DNA of 64,000 nt from Gigaspora margarita (lineage: Eukaryota; Glomeromycota; Glomeromycetes; Diversisporales; Gigasporaceae). Location of the stretch: assembly GCA_009809945.1 (NCBI GenBank), contig WTPW01000019.1:793181-857180 (forward strand), read 5' to 3'. How positions within the stretch are numbered: position 1 is the stretch's first letter; every line of letters starts with the position of its first letter. A model generated the notes under the pieces. It made no database searches. It was not told the DNA's origin and saw nothing but the letters and a program-made list of their open reading frames with translations. This document shows positions 21,251-32,102 of the stretch, piece by piece. The position numbers were made by a program, and so were the translations under genes.

Positions 21251-22079
21251 AGAGAATTATATGAACCATATATATATAACTTAATATTATTTTTAATAGT
21301 TCTAAATTGTACAATTATTTTTACTAACTTTATACTTAAGTCAAATATAATAAGTTGCTTGCAGATTTAAATAAATCATTAGAAATTGAACAGGATAATG
21401 CATTTGTATTAAGTCATAAGTGAAAATAATTGTCACTTGCAAATTTAAACAAAGTGGCTTGAGAAATTAGTGAATAAAGATTGATATATTCAGAAATAAT
21501 ATGTATTTTTTTTAATAATTTTTATAATATTTGCTTAAAAATTAATTGCTTTGAAAGATCTTTTGAAAGTTATATGATTTGAAAGTAATTAAAAATTAAA
21601 AAATTTATCATAATAATTAAAAAAACCATCATTATTAAAAAAATAAAAAATATCGTTATAACTAAAAGCTTATTGTAATTCAATTCTAACTTTATGCGTT
21701 CAGATCCTCAATCCAAATTTGTCAGAAAACAAAATAAGTCTTTGGAACCATAAAAGCATTAGGAAATATACAAAAGAGCACTAAGTAAAAAGGAAGAGAA
21801 CTAGATTTGGGATATAGTTTGTTAGAGTGGAAACAAACTATCGGCAAAACAATAGTGGATAAACTGTGTTAAAAGAAATTTTTAGAAAAAATTTGACAAA
21901 AAGTGGCGATCGGTTGAAACCCTATAGTGCAGATCAATTGCAGGACGCGTAAACAAACATATCCAGATACAGCAAAATAAACAAATAAACAGTCGATCAG
22001 AAAAGTAAACAAAGCAAACAGTCACGTAATCGTGAGAAATTTCTAACCCAAATAGATTAACTAGATTTACTGATAATCA

Positions 22080-23237
22080 ATGAACAACCAACTGGTCCCA
22101 GACTGGAAAATCAGATTTCTAAAAGGTGGCTGCCAATCACTAAGGCGTGGTGTGCATAAATGCACAAAGTATTTAAATAGGCATTGTACTAGAGTACAAA
22201 TAGTAGATACGGAGCTTGCACAAGCAATTCAAATAATCTCTGCAGAGGAAATATGTATAATAAAACATCTTTTTGAAAATTACCGTAAAATTACGGAGCA
22301 GCAGCTGAAGGAAATTCAAGAAGAAGAGGTGGGAGAAAAAAGCAGTAAGGAGAAGTTACAGCTAAGGAAAAAATGTCTGCTAGAGATGGAATGTGAAACA
22401 ACTGATTACGGTATAGAAAAGATAGAAAGTAAGGTGCTAAAAAATCCAGCAAGTGAAAGCAAAACTAATGCCGCAAAACAAATATATGAGGAAAGTGGTA
22501 GAGAAGAAATAGAAGAGACGGAAAGTATGGAAATAGAAAGTTTAGCAAAGAATAAAATAGACATATCAGGACACTTGGTTCCTTTAGTAGAAAATTCTAG
22601 CACACTCATAGAAACAGAGGACATTTTTAGCTCAAGATGGGCACCATCAAACATCACTGGAAATATGGTGAGAAGTAATAGAAAAAGAGAGAAGATAGAA
22701 TTCACAACAGAAATTAGTACTAGCTGAAAAGAGGGTCCAGTAGAAAAGCGAGCCAGAACAAAAACACAGAAGTCAGAAAATATAGTTAAAGAAGAACTAC
22801 TGGATATTACAGAAGAGGAATCACTGGGGAGTTATATAGGTATAACACATGATGGAACGAAGATGCAAGATGTACAAGAAACTTCTGGAAATAGCATATT
22901 ATTAGTAGGAGATGAGAGGAAAATTAAAGTTTCAAGAACATTAACAAAACCAGAAATTAGTAGGCAGAACTCTAGAGAATTTGACACAACATCTAGGATT
23001 GAAATAAAAGATTTTTTCACCCAGAAAAGTTCAAATGAGAAGTTCCCTAAACGGAAAATGGAAGTAACAATATGGGATCTTCCTCTAGAAGCTAGAGCAG
23101 AACAAATTAGAAGAAATTTAAGTTTTTACAGAAAGGTTATAGTTAAAGAATTTTTAGTAAGCAAAAGGTCGAAAGCGGCCTTCATAGAGCTCTGGCCAAA
23201 AAATGCTAGAAGAGAAGAGTTCGTAGAAAGTTCATGA
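22080..23237 (+). CDS. LINE ORF1 N-terminal part, one internal stop
   Basis: It starts MNNQLVPDWKIRFLKGGCQS after a 400-bp 5' leader. The frame is stopped by TGA at 22,725-22,727 and then continues in the same frame to 23,237, so the two blocks belong together. It is rich in Glu/Lys/Ser (for example KEIQEEEVGEKSSKEKLQ), probably disordered. Near the end comes a structured part, MEVTIWDLPLEARAEQIRRN and KAAFIELWPK, resembling the start of an RRM-like fold (beta strand 'TIWDLP', helix, strand 'AAFIEL'). ORF1 proteins of this group bind the element RNA. The end overlaps the next frame as ATGA at 23,234-23,237. Confidence 0.75.
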
Positions 23238-23827
23238 GAATACATTATGAAAATGGAAAAATGGTTCGACTAACACAAGGGAAATTTGACAAGGATACCT
23301 ATTGGGAAAGAAATAAATTTAAAGCAATTGTTAGAAACGTGCCCACAACAGTAGTTGAGACAGCTTTGCTTCGGCAGTTAAAAGGTGTTAACGCCAGAGC
23401 AGTCTATATCTCATCAAATAGAAATTGGAATCAACGAGGCACAGCTAGTATTTACTTTGGCAATGAAGAGGATTTTTTAAAAAGTCAGACAGAGCAAGTT
23501 TTCTATTATAATACGAAACTAGAGTGGTCACTCATGAAAGATCAAGTGAGAATAACAAAGGCAGAGAAGTTCAAAATACGGTCTGAACCCAAGTTAATTT
23601 CTAAAGAGAGATATAGGGTTGAGCATATGGAAGAAAGTAAAAGTAGTAATTCTAAAGGTAAAAAAAGAGAGGATCGAATGCCCATTATGAATAAGTCACT
23701 TGGCCAACAAAATTATTTCAAGACAGAAAGTCATATGAATAAAAGCAACATGAGTAAAACTCCCTTTCTGACAAGACAAAAAGAGGCTTTTGAAGGAAGT
23801 ACTATCCTAGAGGAGATATTAAGGTGA
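23234..23827 (+). CDS. LINE ORF1 C-terminal part (RRM-like)
   Basis: The frame reads MRIHYENGKMVRLTQGKF, then KAIVRNVPTTVVETALLRQL, GVNARAVYISSNRNWNQRG and ASIYFGNEEDF. The strand-helix-strand order with 'AIVRNVP' and 'ASIYF' is that of an RNA-recognition motif. A Lys/Ser-rich tail follows, ending in LEEILR. It overlaps the preceding frame by ATGA. The likeliest history is a one-base change in a formerly single ORF1, because the RRM-like region straddles the junction; a stop-restart arrangement is the alternative. The C-terminal stop is followed by 74 bp before ORF2. Confidence 0.7.
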   Translation: MRIHYENGKMVRLTQGKFDKDTYWERNKFKAIVRNVPTTVVETALLRQLKGVNARAVYISSNRNWNQRGTASIYFGNEEDFLKSQTEQVFYYNTKLEWSLMKDQVRITKAEKFKIRSEPKLISKERYRVEHMEESKSSNSKGKKREDRMPIMNKSLGQQNYFKTESHMNKSNMSKTPFLTRQKEAFEGSTILEEILR

Positions 23828-23901
23828 CTTGATAGAATCGAGGGAAGACAGAAAGAGGTGAGAAGCCCACAGCGCTCCTAACGGGCGCCCCAGTTGTATA
23901 T

Positions 23902-24810
23902 ATGAACAGTGCGGTACCTAAAAGTAGTGGTGGTATCGTACAAAAGAAGGTGATGGGAGTAAAGAATATTGAATGTGGGTTTCATAACATTAACAGTCTT
24001 AAAACACAGGGACATAGGTTAGAATTTTTGTCTTCATGGGCAGCAAATAAAAAAATAGATTTGCTTGGAATTGCAGAAACGAACTTAAAGGAAAGAGAAG
24101 CAAAATTTTTGGCTAAAAATTTAAGGAACTTTAGTAGTTTTTGGTCGAGTGCAGCACCAGTTAAGTATAAAGGTTCTGGTGTAGGTCTACTTGTTAGAAA
24201 AGATATTGAGAAACACCTGGATAGAATAGAAAGATACAACGAGTATTTAATGTGGGCTAAGTTCTTTTTTAAGAAATGCAAGTTACTAGTAATAATAGCA
24301 TACCTACCCCAAATAATGAGGAAAATATAAAGATAGTTGCCGAGAAAATCAAGGAAGTAATCAAGATGCATAATAAAACTTGGCATATCATTTTAATGAG
24401 AGATTTCAATCATATACCAGATAAGTCCTTAGATAAATTCCTGCAAACGAATATCAACAAAAAATTCGCTCTCTTTACGTAGCTAAAAAAAAATGCAATT
24501 TTGTGATGCGTTTAGAAAATTAAACCCTTATAGTAGGAAATATACCTGGAGTAATGGACATACAAAGTCACGTATTGACCAAATATGGGTCTCAGAAGCT
24601 ACGATGAAAAGATTAAATAAAGCGGATATTCGAGAAATGGAAACAGTTACGGGTAGTGACCATAACTTGCCTCTGGTCGTTTGGTCCCTGAAACAAACCA
24701 ATTTTTGTAGAGAAGATATATTGGGAACTCAGGCAACAGAAAGAACAGTATGGAAGTTGGATAGTGCAAAGCAGGAGGATTGGGAAAGCTACCAGGCACT
24801 ATTGTAGAAC
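23902..24810 (+). pseudogene. LINE ORF2, APE-type endonuclease domain
   Basis: ORF2 starts at or after 23,902. Endonuclease motifs in order: GFHNINSLK (23,976), DLLGIAETNL with the catalytic Glu, GSGVGLLVRKDI, VIIAYLPQ, then after a frame change near 24,305 MRDFNHIPD (usual GDFN; Gly is replaced by Arg), then after a second frame change in an A-run near 24,485 YTWSNGHTKSRIDQIWVS and GSDHNLPLV with the terminal SDH. The domain nicks the DNA target to prime reverse transcription. At least two frame changes and a stop make this copy inactive. Confidence 0.85.
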
Positions 24811-24840
24811 AAGTTAAAAACAAGAGTTCCCAAACATCTC

Positions 24841-26690
24841 ATGAAGGAAGATAGAGAGAATTTAAATCAATCCGTACATGAGCACGATATAAACTTAGAT
24901 CAAGTTTGGAATATAATAGAGTCTTCAATTTGGAAGGCAGCAGAGGAGTCACTACCAAAGCGGAAGGTGGGAATTAGAAAAGAAAGGAAGATCGAACTCG
25001 AAGAAGCAACATTTCAGAAAACAGCAAAAGATTTAGGGTACTTGATTAGTAGTATTAGGAAAAGTAGAGACAATGGTATGAGTTCACATGCAGTTCGAGG
25101 CTGGAATTGTAAAATTAGAAGTATTAATGCAAGAGCAAGTACAAGTATCAACGAAGTCAATGTGACTGATTTGGAAAATTGGTTAGATAAAGCGGTTCTT
25201 TGGTGGAAAGCAATTGAAAGTAAGATTATTAGTGAAAATCAATTGCAGAAAGAGAAGGAGATAAAAGCATATGTGAATAGGAGATGTGAGATGATAGTAG
25301 GTGAACATAAGTGGATGTTAACAAGCATTTTGGAAAAGCCCTGTAGCAAAGTAGCATTAGATAGAATATTAGTAGAAGAGGAGAATTGCTTTAAATTAGT
25401 TTTTGAACCAGAGGAAGTTCTGGCAGAAATGGAAGAGCATTTTAAAAAGCAATTTAGAAAGAGAAACCCTCATTGGGACCAGTTAAGCGAGGATTAAAAG
25501 AGTGTGTACCAGCCTTTAAGTAGGGTCGAAGAGAAATGGTACAACCCAGTTTTATCTCCAATAGATGTAGAAGAATAGATGTTAATGCTCAATGAGGTAA
25601 AACTGAAATCAGCTCCAGGAATTTCTAATGTAACGTATGAGCTAATTAAGCAGGCAAACATAAAGTTCAGTTTATTTTTAAGAACTTTGCGAATCTTTGT
25701 TTGATAAGGGGCTGCATTCCGGACAAGTGGAAAGTGGCACAAATATATACAATACCCAAAGGTGAAGATTGGGGGTTTGACCTCGGAAGGGTTAGACCAA
25801 TTGCATTATTAGAAGCATTTCGCAAATGTGTTACTAGGGTTATAACCAAAAGGTTAAGCAAAGTTTGTATTAGAAAAATATTCTTCAAGGCCCAAATTTC
25901 GCCGGTTTGGCAGAAGACTCAACAGAGGAGCCGATTCACATATTAAATGCGCTATTAGAAAAGGCCCAAGAGAAGAACAAGGAATTATGGCTTCTTTTTT
26001 AGGATATGAAAAGGCTTTCGACTCCGTTAGCCTTTTAATATTAGAAAAAGCACTACAAAGGATCAAAATTCTGCAAATTTTGATAAAGTTTATTATCAAT
26101 CTGTATAAAAATAGACGCATGAGAGTAATTACGAGCTATGGTCTTATGAAAGAATTTACGGCAAAGGATGGAATCGATCAGGGGAGGTGATTTCCCCTCT
26201 GGTATGGCAGATTTTTTACGATCCTTTGCTAAAAAAGAGTACAAAGGGATAAGAATCTAGGTTTTATAGCAAAAGTAAGTAACCTTAATGCAAATGGAAT
26301 TGTAGAAAGTTCTTCAAGTATACGTCAGGCAGTCTTGGCGCATGCGGATGACACCACATGGATTGCTACTTCGAAGGAACAGATAGAGAGAACAATTGAA
26401 ATTGCAGAACAGTTCTTTTATATTAACGATATTGAAATAAATGGTAGCAAATCTAAGCTTGTGGTTTTGAACTCAGGACTTTTAGGTCAAGATAAGAACA
26501 TTTCATTCTGTAAGGCCAAACTGGTTGCGGAAAAAAAACTCTGTGATGTGAAATTTTTGGGCGTCTACTTATCTACATCCAAAGAGTTAGTGAATATTAA
26601 ACGAATAGCTAGAAGTATAGTTGGTACTTTTGTACATGTGCTAGAAAAAAATGGGGCACAGCTAGCCAACTTAGTTACATAAATAATCAG
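24841..26690 (+). pseudogene. LINE ORF2, linker and reverse transcriptase domain
   Basis: The linker 24,841-25,497 is in one frame and is Lys/Glu-rich. RT motifs follow across several frames: VKLKSAPGISNVTYELIK (about 25,597), IPDKWKVAQIYTIPKGED, VRPIALLEAFRKCVTRVI (25,794), FLGYEKAFDSVSLLILEKAL (25,996; the first catalytic Asp position reads Y-E-K-A-F-D-S), KDGIDQGR (26,166; motif B1), LAHADDTTWIA (26,335; motif C, with His where Tyr or Phe is usual) and KFLGVYLS (26,549). These are the fingers and palm of a LINE reverse transcriptase. Stops and frame changes occur near 25,497, 25,585, 25,703, 25,945 and 26,188. Confidence 0.88.
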
Positions 26691-26843
26691 GTTCTCCTTC
26701 CAAAGTTAGAGTATATTTTACAGACTGCAATATTCTCGGAGAAGGAGTTGGATTTTATTCACTAACCATTAATTCGGTTATACAAAAGAAGGCTAGGGCT
26801 TGCGCAAACTACTCCAAATGATCTTCTTTTTTATAGAGGTGTT

Positions 26844-28315
26844 TTGGATTTCAAATCTTTAGCAAGTACACTTATAACCAAGCAAGCAACAAGCGTACTA
26901 AAGAGATTAAATAGTTGCAAAGCAGTAGGCATCCTTGCAGAAATAAGAATAAAACAGGGTGCTATCAAAGCTGGTATTTTGAAGGACATGCGGAGCACTC
27001 AGTTTAGTAGTGAGTTTGTTAAGCTATGGAGAAGGAACTTGATGTGTAACGTAATAGAGAAGTGCAAAGCAATGAATTTGAAATTTGAAGTAAGGAGTTG
27101 CTAGGAGGAAAGAGTTAAAGAGAATTGGTTACTTACGGATTTGCTTGAAGAAAAGTTGGTGAAACAATCAGTGAAAGCAAGAATTGATTTAGAGATTGTT
27201 GGTTTAAATCAAATTTTGGACTCAACTGGAAGTGAATTAATGACGTGAAGACAGATCAAAGTTTCAAGAGGAAAAAGTATGAAGGGGAAGGTGCTACGTT
27301 GGTTTTCTAGACTTGAAGAAGAAGTTTTAAGAAGTTCGAATTCTGGAAAACTTAAGATAGAATACATGCTAGAGGTAGAAAATCATGTAGCTTCACTACC
27401 GCAACTGGAGAAATTGCAAGATAACAAAAGGTTCAAAGACTGGGTGATCATTAAGAAGAAGAATCTGGACCAGATTTTGTTAGGCCGAGTAGACAAAAAG
27501 TTGAAGTGCAAGACAGTAGTAGATCATTGGTTAGAAGTACATGAGAAAAAAGGGTCAGTTAGGATCGAAAGATGTAGAGGATGCCAGCTAAATAGTAAAG
27601 GAAAAGAAAATGACTGTCAGTTTGTAGTAAACCAAAATAAACATGTAAAATCAATAAGTGGAGTCTTTAGAAAAGAAAACTGTTGGCATTTGACGTTTCC
27701 ATTAAGTTATTACAATGGTTATTTTTCAGTCAGTATACCAAGAGATCGAATTTTTACAGAAGAAGCTATGAAGACTGTAGAGATTAGTCCGCTTGAGTTG
27801 GAGGTGATTGAGAAGCAAGGTTTAGGTAGTAGAATTGTTGAGTTACTAAAGGATTTGGTGGTAAAGAATATTGTGGAGAATAGAGAAGATTATATATTTT
27901 ATACAGATAGTTCATGGTACAAGGAGAAGGCAGGTTTGGAAGATAGGATGGGTTCTGCCTGGGTACAACTTGATAGGGAGGAAAAGTTGGTAGTTTCATT
28001 CAGAAAAGTTAGAGTAGTTGACTAGCCGTCATCGACAAGACCAGAATTAGTTGCAATTTTGTGTTCATTGTTAGTAACCAGATCACATGCATGAGTTACA
28101 ATTAAAACAGATAGTTCATCGGCAATTAGAGGTATCGAGAAAGTTTTGAAATCATGGAGCTTCAAAAAACTGCTTAAGTTAAAGAACAGATCAACTTTGG
28201 ACAAGATTGTAGAAGTAATTCAAGCTAAAGGAATTGTCCTAGACCTAATCAAAGTGAAAGCTCATAGTGGTTTACTTTGAAATGAAAGGGCCGATGAACT
28301 TGCGAAGGAGGCAGC
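26844..28315 (+). pseudogene. LINE ORF2, connection region and RNase H domain
   Basis: Connection region 26,844-27,104 and 27,279-27,880. RNase H then follows: DYIFYTDSSWYK (first Asp), GSAWVQLD, RPELVAILCSLL (catalytic Glu), IKTDSSSAIRGIEKVLK (second Asp), and LIKVKAHSGL, stop, NERADELAKEA (final Asp). All four acidic positions are visible, which is usual for I and Tad LINEs. Stops occur near 28,023, 28,096 and 28,278. Confidence 0.85.
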
Positions 28316-29764
28316 TTACCTTGAAGAGGAGTGGAAATGGATATCCAGTTTTAATACACAATGGAATGTATCACTATTTTGGAATGGAAAGTTTGTTGAA
28401 GACTGCTCACGGAAGTTTATTATGCAACTCAAGAGAAGGTTTCATGAAGGAAAATATCTTGTTTCAAAAAGGAGTCCTACTCAAACTTGGGGTCTTAATA
28501 AAGATGAGCTGAATTGGTCGTTCAGATGGAGAAGACTCAAAGAATTAGGAGGTGCAAAATGCAGATCAATAAATAACAGTTTCACGCTTGTCTCACGCAT
28601 TAAGGGTATTTTTCAACTTCTTCTAATGCTAGAAGAATTGCATACACGTAAACCTTGGTTATACGCATCCCCAAATTGTATTATATATACAGAAGAGGTT
28701 AAAGAAAACATTAACCACTTAAGGGTAGAGGGTATGTAGATCATTTCTATTAATAAACTAGTTACTAAAATTTTATATTTAATAATAAAGAAAATTTTTA
28801 TTAAGTAACCATATTAAATTTTTAAATAAAATTGTAGAGGAGGATTTTCTGATTCTAACGGTGGTCGAATCATTAAAATTGGCCCAGTAGAACATAAGAT
28901 ATAGCTGTTTTTATCTTCGCGACCCTATTTTACTTATTGTTTACATGTGATTTGATTGGCCAATTTGTTTTCACCCCTGCAGAATAGACCACACCCCCGC
29001 AACAGTTGTTACTATAAAAACTTTATCAAATTTTATTCAACATTAATAAAATTTTTAGGATATATGTAATTTTTTATTACGAACAATTTTACTTAGTACA
29101 TAAATAACAATTTATTTAGTAAAAAATTAACTTTAATATGTAGCAACTTGTAAATTCGCAGTAAAAATATTTTTTGTCACTCGTTTATTAATAGAAATGA
29201 TCTACATACCCTCTACCCTTAACACGTTGTAGTTTGCTAGAGGAGCTTTGGCAAGAAACGGAGGTGCAAGCACTTAAAACAGCATGGTCAGTTTTGACAG
29301 ACGAATCAAGGTTTATTTTGGACATTAGGGGTTTTAAGAAAGTTTTGTTGGATGACAACAAAGAGAAATGATACATAGAAAGGGAGCTATATATCAGTGG
29401 TATCACAAAAAAGGAAAAGTAGTTACAGTTGTACCATATGGGGCTCAGCAAAAAAGAAGCAAATCTGTGTATCTATGGAGTTTTGTATGTCTTCCAGGAG
29501 AGCTTTCATCATATTATTTGGAAAGAGAGATGTGATTGGGTTATGCGATGGGAGAAGTTAGTTGGTATAAGCAGGAAGATGAAGAGAAAGCGTCGAGAGG
29601 ACTTCAACTTGCCGGCCTCTTCTTCGGTTGCAAGACCTCTTTCATTAAGTATACCGGAAAATGAAGATAGAAAAAGAAGGAAGCAAGAGCAATTAGCAGA
29701 AGCTGACGCTCTAGTAGAAAATTCATTACTTCAACAAATTACGGGTATAGAGGAAGTCAGTTGA
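28316..29764 (+). pseudogene. LINE ORF2 C-terminal part, split by a MITE
   Basis: Upstream of the MITE: WNVSLFWNGKFVEDCS, WSFRWRRLKELGGA and ENINHL. Downstream: LLEELWQETEVQALKTAW, then from 29,429 a segment with IIWKERCDWVMRWEK, as often found at the end of ORF2 in this LINE type, and a basic tail with RKMKRKRREDF and ENEDRKRRKQEQ resembling a nuclear-localisation signal. Removing the MITE with one TTAA puts ENINHLTRCSLLEELW in one frame, so the insertion came after ORF2 was laid down. Confidence 0.75.
28723..29218. mobile_element. TTAA-flanked MITE (piggyBac-like target) inside the LINE
   Basis: 496 bp with 36-bp perfect inverted ends starting GGGTAGAGGGTATGTAGATC, flanked by TTAA at 28,719-28,722 and 29,219-29,222. 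The TTAA target is typical of piggyBac and Kolobok. The interior contains TTCTAACGGTGGTCGAATCA and AAATTGGCCCAGTAGAACAT, phrases shared with foldbacks at 5.4, 13.7 and 35.8 kb. The perfect ends suggest recent mobility. Confidence 0.9.
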
Positions 29765-30010
29765 TGGGTCCAAAAGTAATTAAACTGTTCAGACAATACA
29801 AAGGTAGCTGAGAACCTGGATACGTTCTCGAAGAGATATGTGAGTAATGTCATGTATGGCTTGGAGACTAACAAACATCCGTGCAACAACCATACCTGGG
29901 CACTAGAGGAGTTGCCGGGTAATAGCCTATATTAAAGTTAGATATAGTTTTTCTGTATTTTGTACATAAAAAAATCTAATAAATAGCGCAAGGTTGTAAA
30001 GTGAAAAAAA
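29765..30010 (+). other. LINE 3' untranslated region and tail
   Basis: GC-richer tail with CCATACCTGGGCACTAGAGG and GTTGCCGGGTAATAGCC, then AT-rich DNA and an A-run (30,004-30,014) merging with the right target duplication. Confidence 0.8.
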
Positions 30011-30026
30011 AAAAGCTTATTGTAAT

Positions 30027-30349
30027 AATAAAAAAATGTTATTATTAAAAATAAGATAGCTGTGCTAAAACCAGAAATGAAAACAATTTCTATTATATAT
30101 AAATAATACCAAAAAAAAATGAGATATTAGTTTAATATTAATTATTTATTTAAATAATCAATAATATAACAATGTTTTATTTTTTTTATTTTTTTAATTG
30201 AATAATTAGTTGCACAAAATAAATTAGATGATTTAGATTATATAAATAAATCTTATACCAGGTAGTAGCAAATTTTTATTTTATTATCTTATTATATATT
30301 ACATATTAATCTTTATTTTATATAATAAAAAGAATTATAATTAAAATCA
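30027..30349. other. gene-free AT-rich stretch
   Basis: Nothing recognisable other than homopolymer runs. Confidence 0.5.
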
Positions 30350-31905
30350 CCCATGGTGATGATCACCACATTACACAGTAAGATATGTATAACATTAAAT
30401 TAAATAAATAAACTTTTTGATCTAATCAAATTTGATCTACTTTTACTTTTTTTCAGAGCTTCTTGTTATCGTACCTGAAATCGTTATTTGTCCCTGCTGT
30501 TTCTGTTTGTCACTACAAATGCCGATTGTCTTGGAGTCGGTGCTAAGTATTCATTTCCTTTTTTTTTGTTTTCAGTTGTGTTTTTGCAGTACTAACTAGC
30601 TTTTCTTTTCAGTTTCTTTGCAGGTAACGTGTGTCATTCGGGATGGGTTACTAGAATATGTTCATCATTGGTGCCGTATATTTTTTGCTTGGTTGTGCTT
30701 GTAGTGCCAGTGTGATTCACTGCATTGTTGGTACGTCAAATTGGACTTTGAGCTATGTATTTATTTTTTTCTGCTTTTTTTAGTTTTCAATACTGTGTTT
30801 TCGCAGTACTAATTACATCTTTTCAGGTAACAACAGGTGGTGTTCAGATAGGTTACCAGAATACATTTCATTGGTGTAAAATATTTGTCACATTGTATTT
30901 AACGTTGTGTTTGTCGTTTTAGCATCGTGCTGGTGATTTACTGCACTATGGCATGCCGAATTGGACTTTGGAGCTAAGTATTCAATTTTTTTCTTGTTTG
31001 TGTTGTGTTCTAAAAGTACTCATTTTTTTTCTTGTTTGTGTTGTGTTCTAAAAGTACTAACTCTTTCTTTTCAGGTGATGGGTGTTATTCAGATAGGTTA
31101 CTGGAATACTTTCATTGTTAGTATCGAATATTTGGTGTCGAATTGAACTTTGGAGCTTATCATTCATTTTTTTCTTGTTTGTGTGTTCTAGAAGTACTAG
31201 CTAACTCTTTCTTTTTTGATGACGGGTATGGAATACATTCTCCATTGGTATGCCGAATTAAGGGGGTTTTTTTAGTATTGTGGTCTAAAAGTACTAACTA
31301 ACTCTTCTTTTCAGGCGACGGGAATACATTCGTTGCTAATGCCAAAGATTTGTCGCTTAACATCATACTAGTAATTTACTGCGCTGTTGTATAGTACGTC
31401 GAATTGGACTTTGGAGCTAATTATTCATTTTTTTTTCAGTGCTGTGTTCTAGAAGTCTTAACTAACTCTTCCCTTTAGGTAACGGTTGTCATTCGGATAG
31501 GTTACTGGAATATATTCATTACAAGTATCAAGTTTTTCTGAGTTGTATTTGGCATTTTGTGCGTGGAAATTAGTTTTAGGTTAGGGTTAGGGTTAGAGTT
31601 TAATTATAGACTGAGGGTTTAGGAAAAAGGAACGAAGCAGAGGCGATAGCTGAAGCGAAGCGGAGATGATAGCTAAAGCGAGCGATTGCAATTGTTAATA
31701 ATCATTTATATAAATTAGTAGTATTTACATATGTAATAGTGATGTCTTTTACTTATTAATAAAAAGACTTTAGTAATTATGATGTTATAGTACGTATGTA
31801 CGCTTTGATTGGTTGTTTCATGATCACGCGATATAGGTAATTATAAATAAAATTTTTGGTTATACAAAAGAGTGGTGATCATCACTACTGGTTATGGTTA
31901 GAAAT
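30350..31905. repeat. T-rich tandem array with GGAAAAAGGAACG tail, copy B
   Basis: At 30,450-31,560 there are about six degenerate units of 150-200 bp sharing CTTTTCAGGTAACG, TCAGATAGGTTACTGGAATA, GTCGAATTGGACTTTGGAGC and TTCTAAAAGTACTAACT. Each unit contains intron-like CTTTTCAGGT. At 31,578 there is GGTTAGGGTTAGGGTTAG, then TTTAGGAAAAAGGAACGAAG and GCGAAGCGGAGATGATAGC. It is bracketed by GTGATGATCACC (30,356) and GTGATCATCACTACTGGTTA (31,874). It shares tail, telomeric tract and brackets with copy A at 10.9-12.3 kb. The 61-residue open frame inside is a repeat translation. Confidence 0.65.
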
Positions 31906-32102
31906 ATTCTAATAAAAATATAGAAAATATAAAAAATAAGAAGGTAATAAAAATAAATTATAAAGATGTTATCATAGTGATAGTAGGTATTCTTTTTGCT
32001 TAAGAAGTAGTATGCTGTATAATTTATCAAATACTTTTGAATATACTAAAACAACAAAAATACTTTATTTTAAAGTATATATACTAATTTTATATAAATA
32101 TA

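Larger units (their letters stand above)
7683..21260 (+). mobile_element. decayed hAT transposon, dispersed by nested insertions
   Basis: A single old hAT element on the plus strand is inferred from co-linear remnants: a hAT-like end TAGTGTTCTACAGATTC at 7,683 followed by repeated ATCTGGATC words; a BED finger at 8,539-8,647; the N-terminal and catalytic-region remnants at 14,530-15,790; a probable middle fragment at 18,180-18,357; and the C-terminal dimerisation domain at 20,930-21,250. All intervening DNA belongs to identifiable younger insertions or an assembly gap. No right end is seen before the LINE at 21,680. The pieces could instead belong to two related hAT copies, but order and orientation favour one. 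Confidence 0.6.
21680..30010 (+). mobile_element. whole-length LINE (I/Tad-type, APE endonuclease, RT, RNase H)
   Basis: Flanked by 16-bp direct repeats AAAAGCTTATTGTAAT (21,664-21,679; 30,011-30,026) with an A-run before the right copy. It encodes ORF1 (22,080-23,827) and ORF2 (from about 23,902) with APE-type endonuclease, reverse transcriptase, RNase H and a Cys/Trp-rich C-terminus. Without the inserted MITE it is about 7.8 kb. The order EN-RT-RNase H plus a separate ORF1 fits the Tad/I groups of fungal LINEs. Both ORFs carry several stops and frame changes, so this copy is dead, but the perfect target duplication suggests moderate age. Confidence 0.92.
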
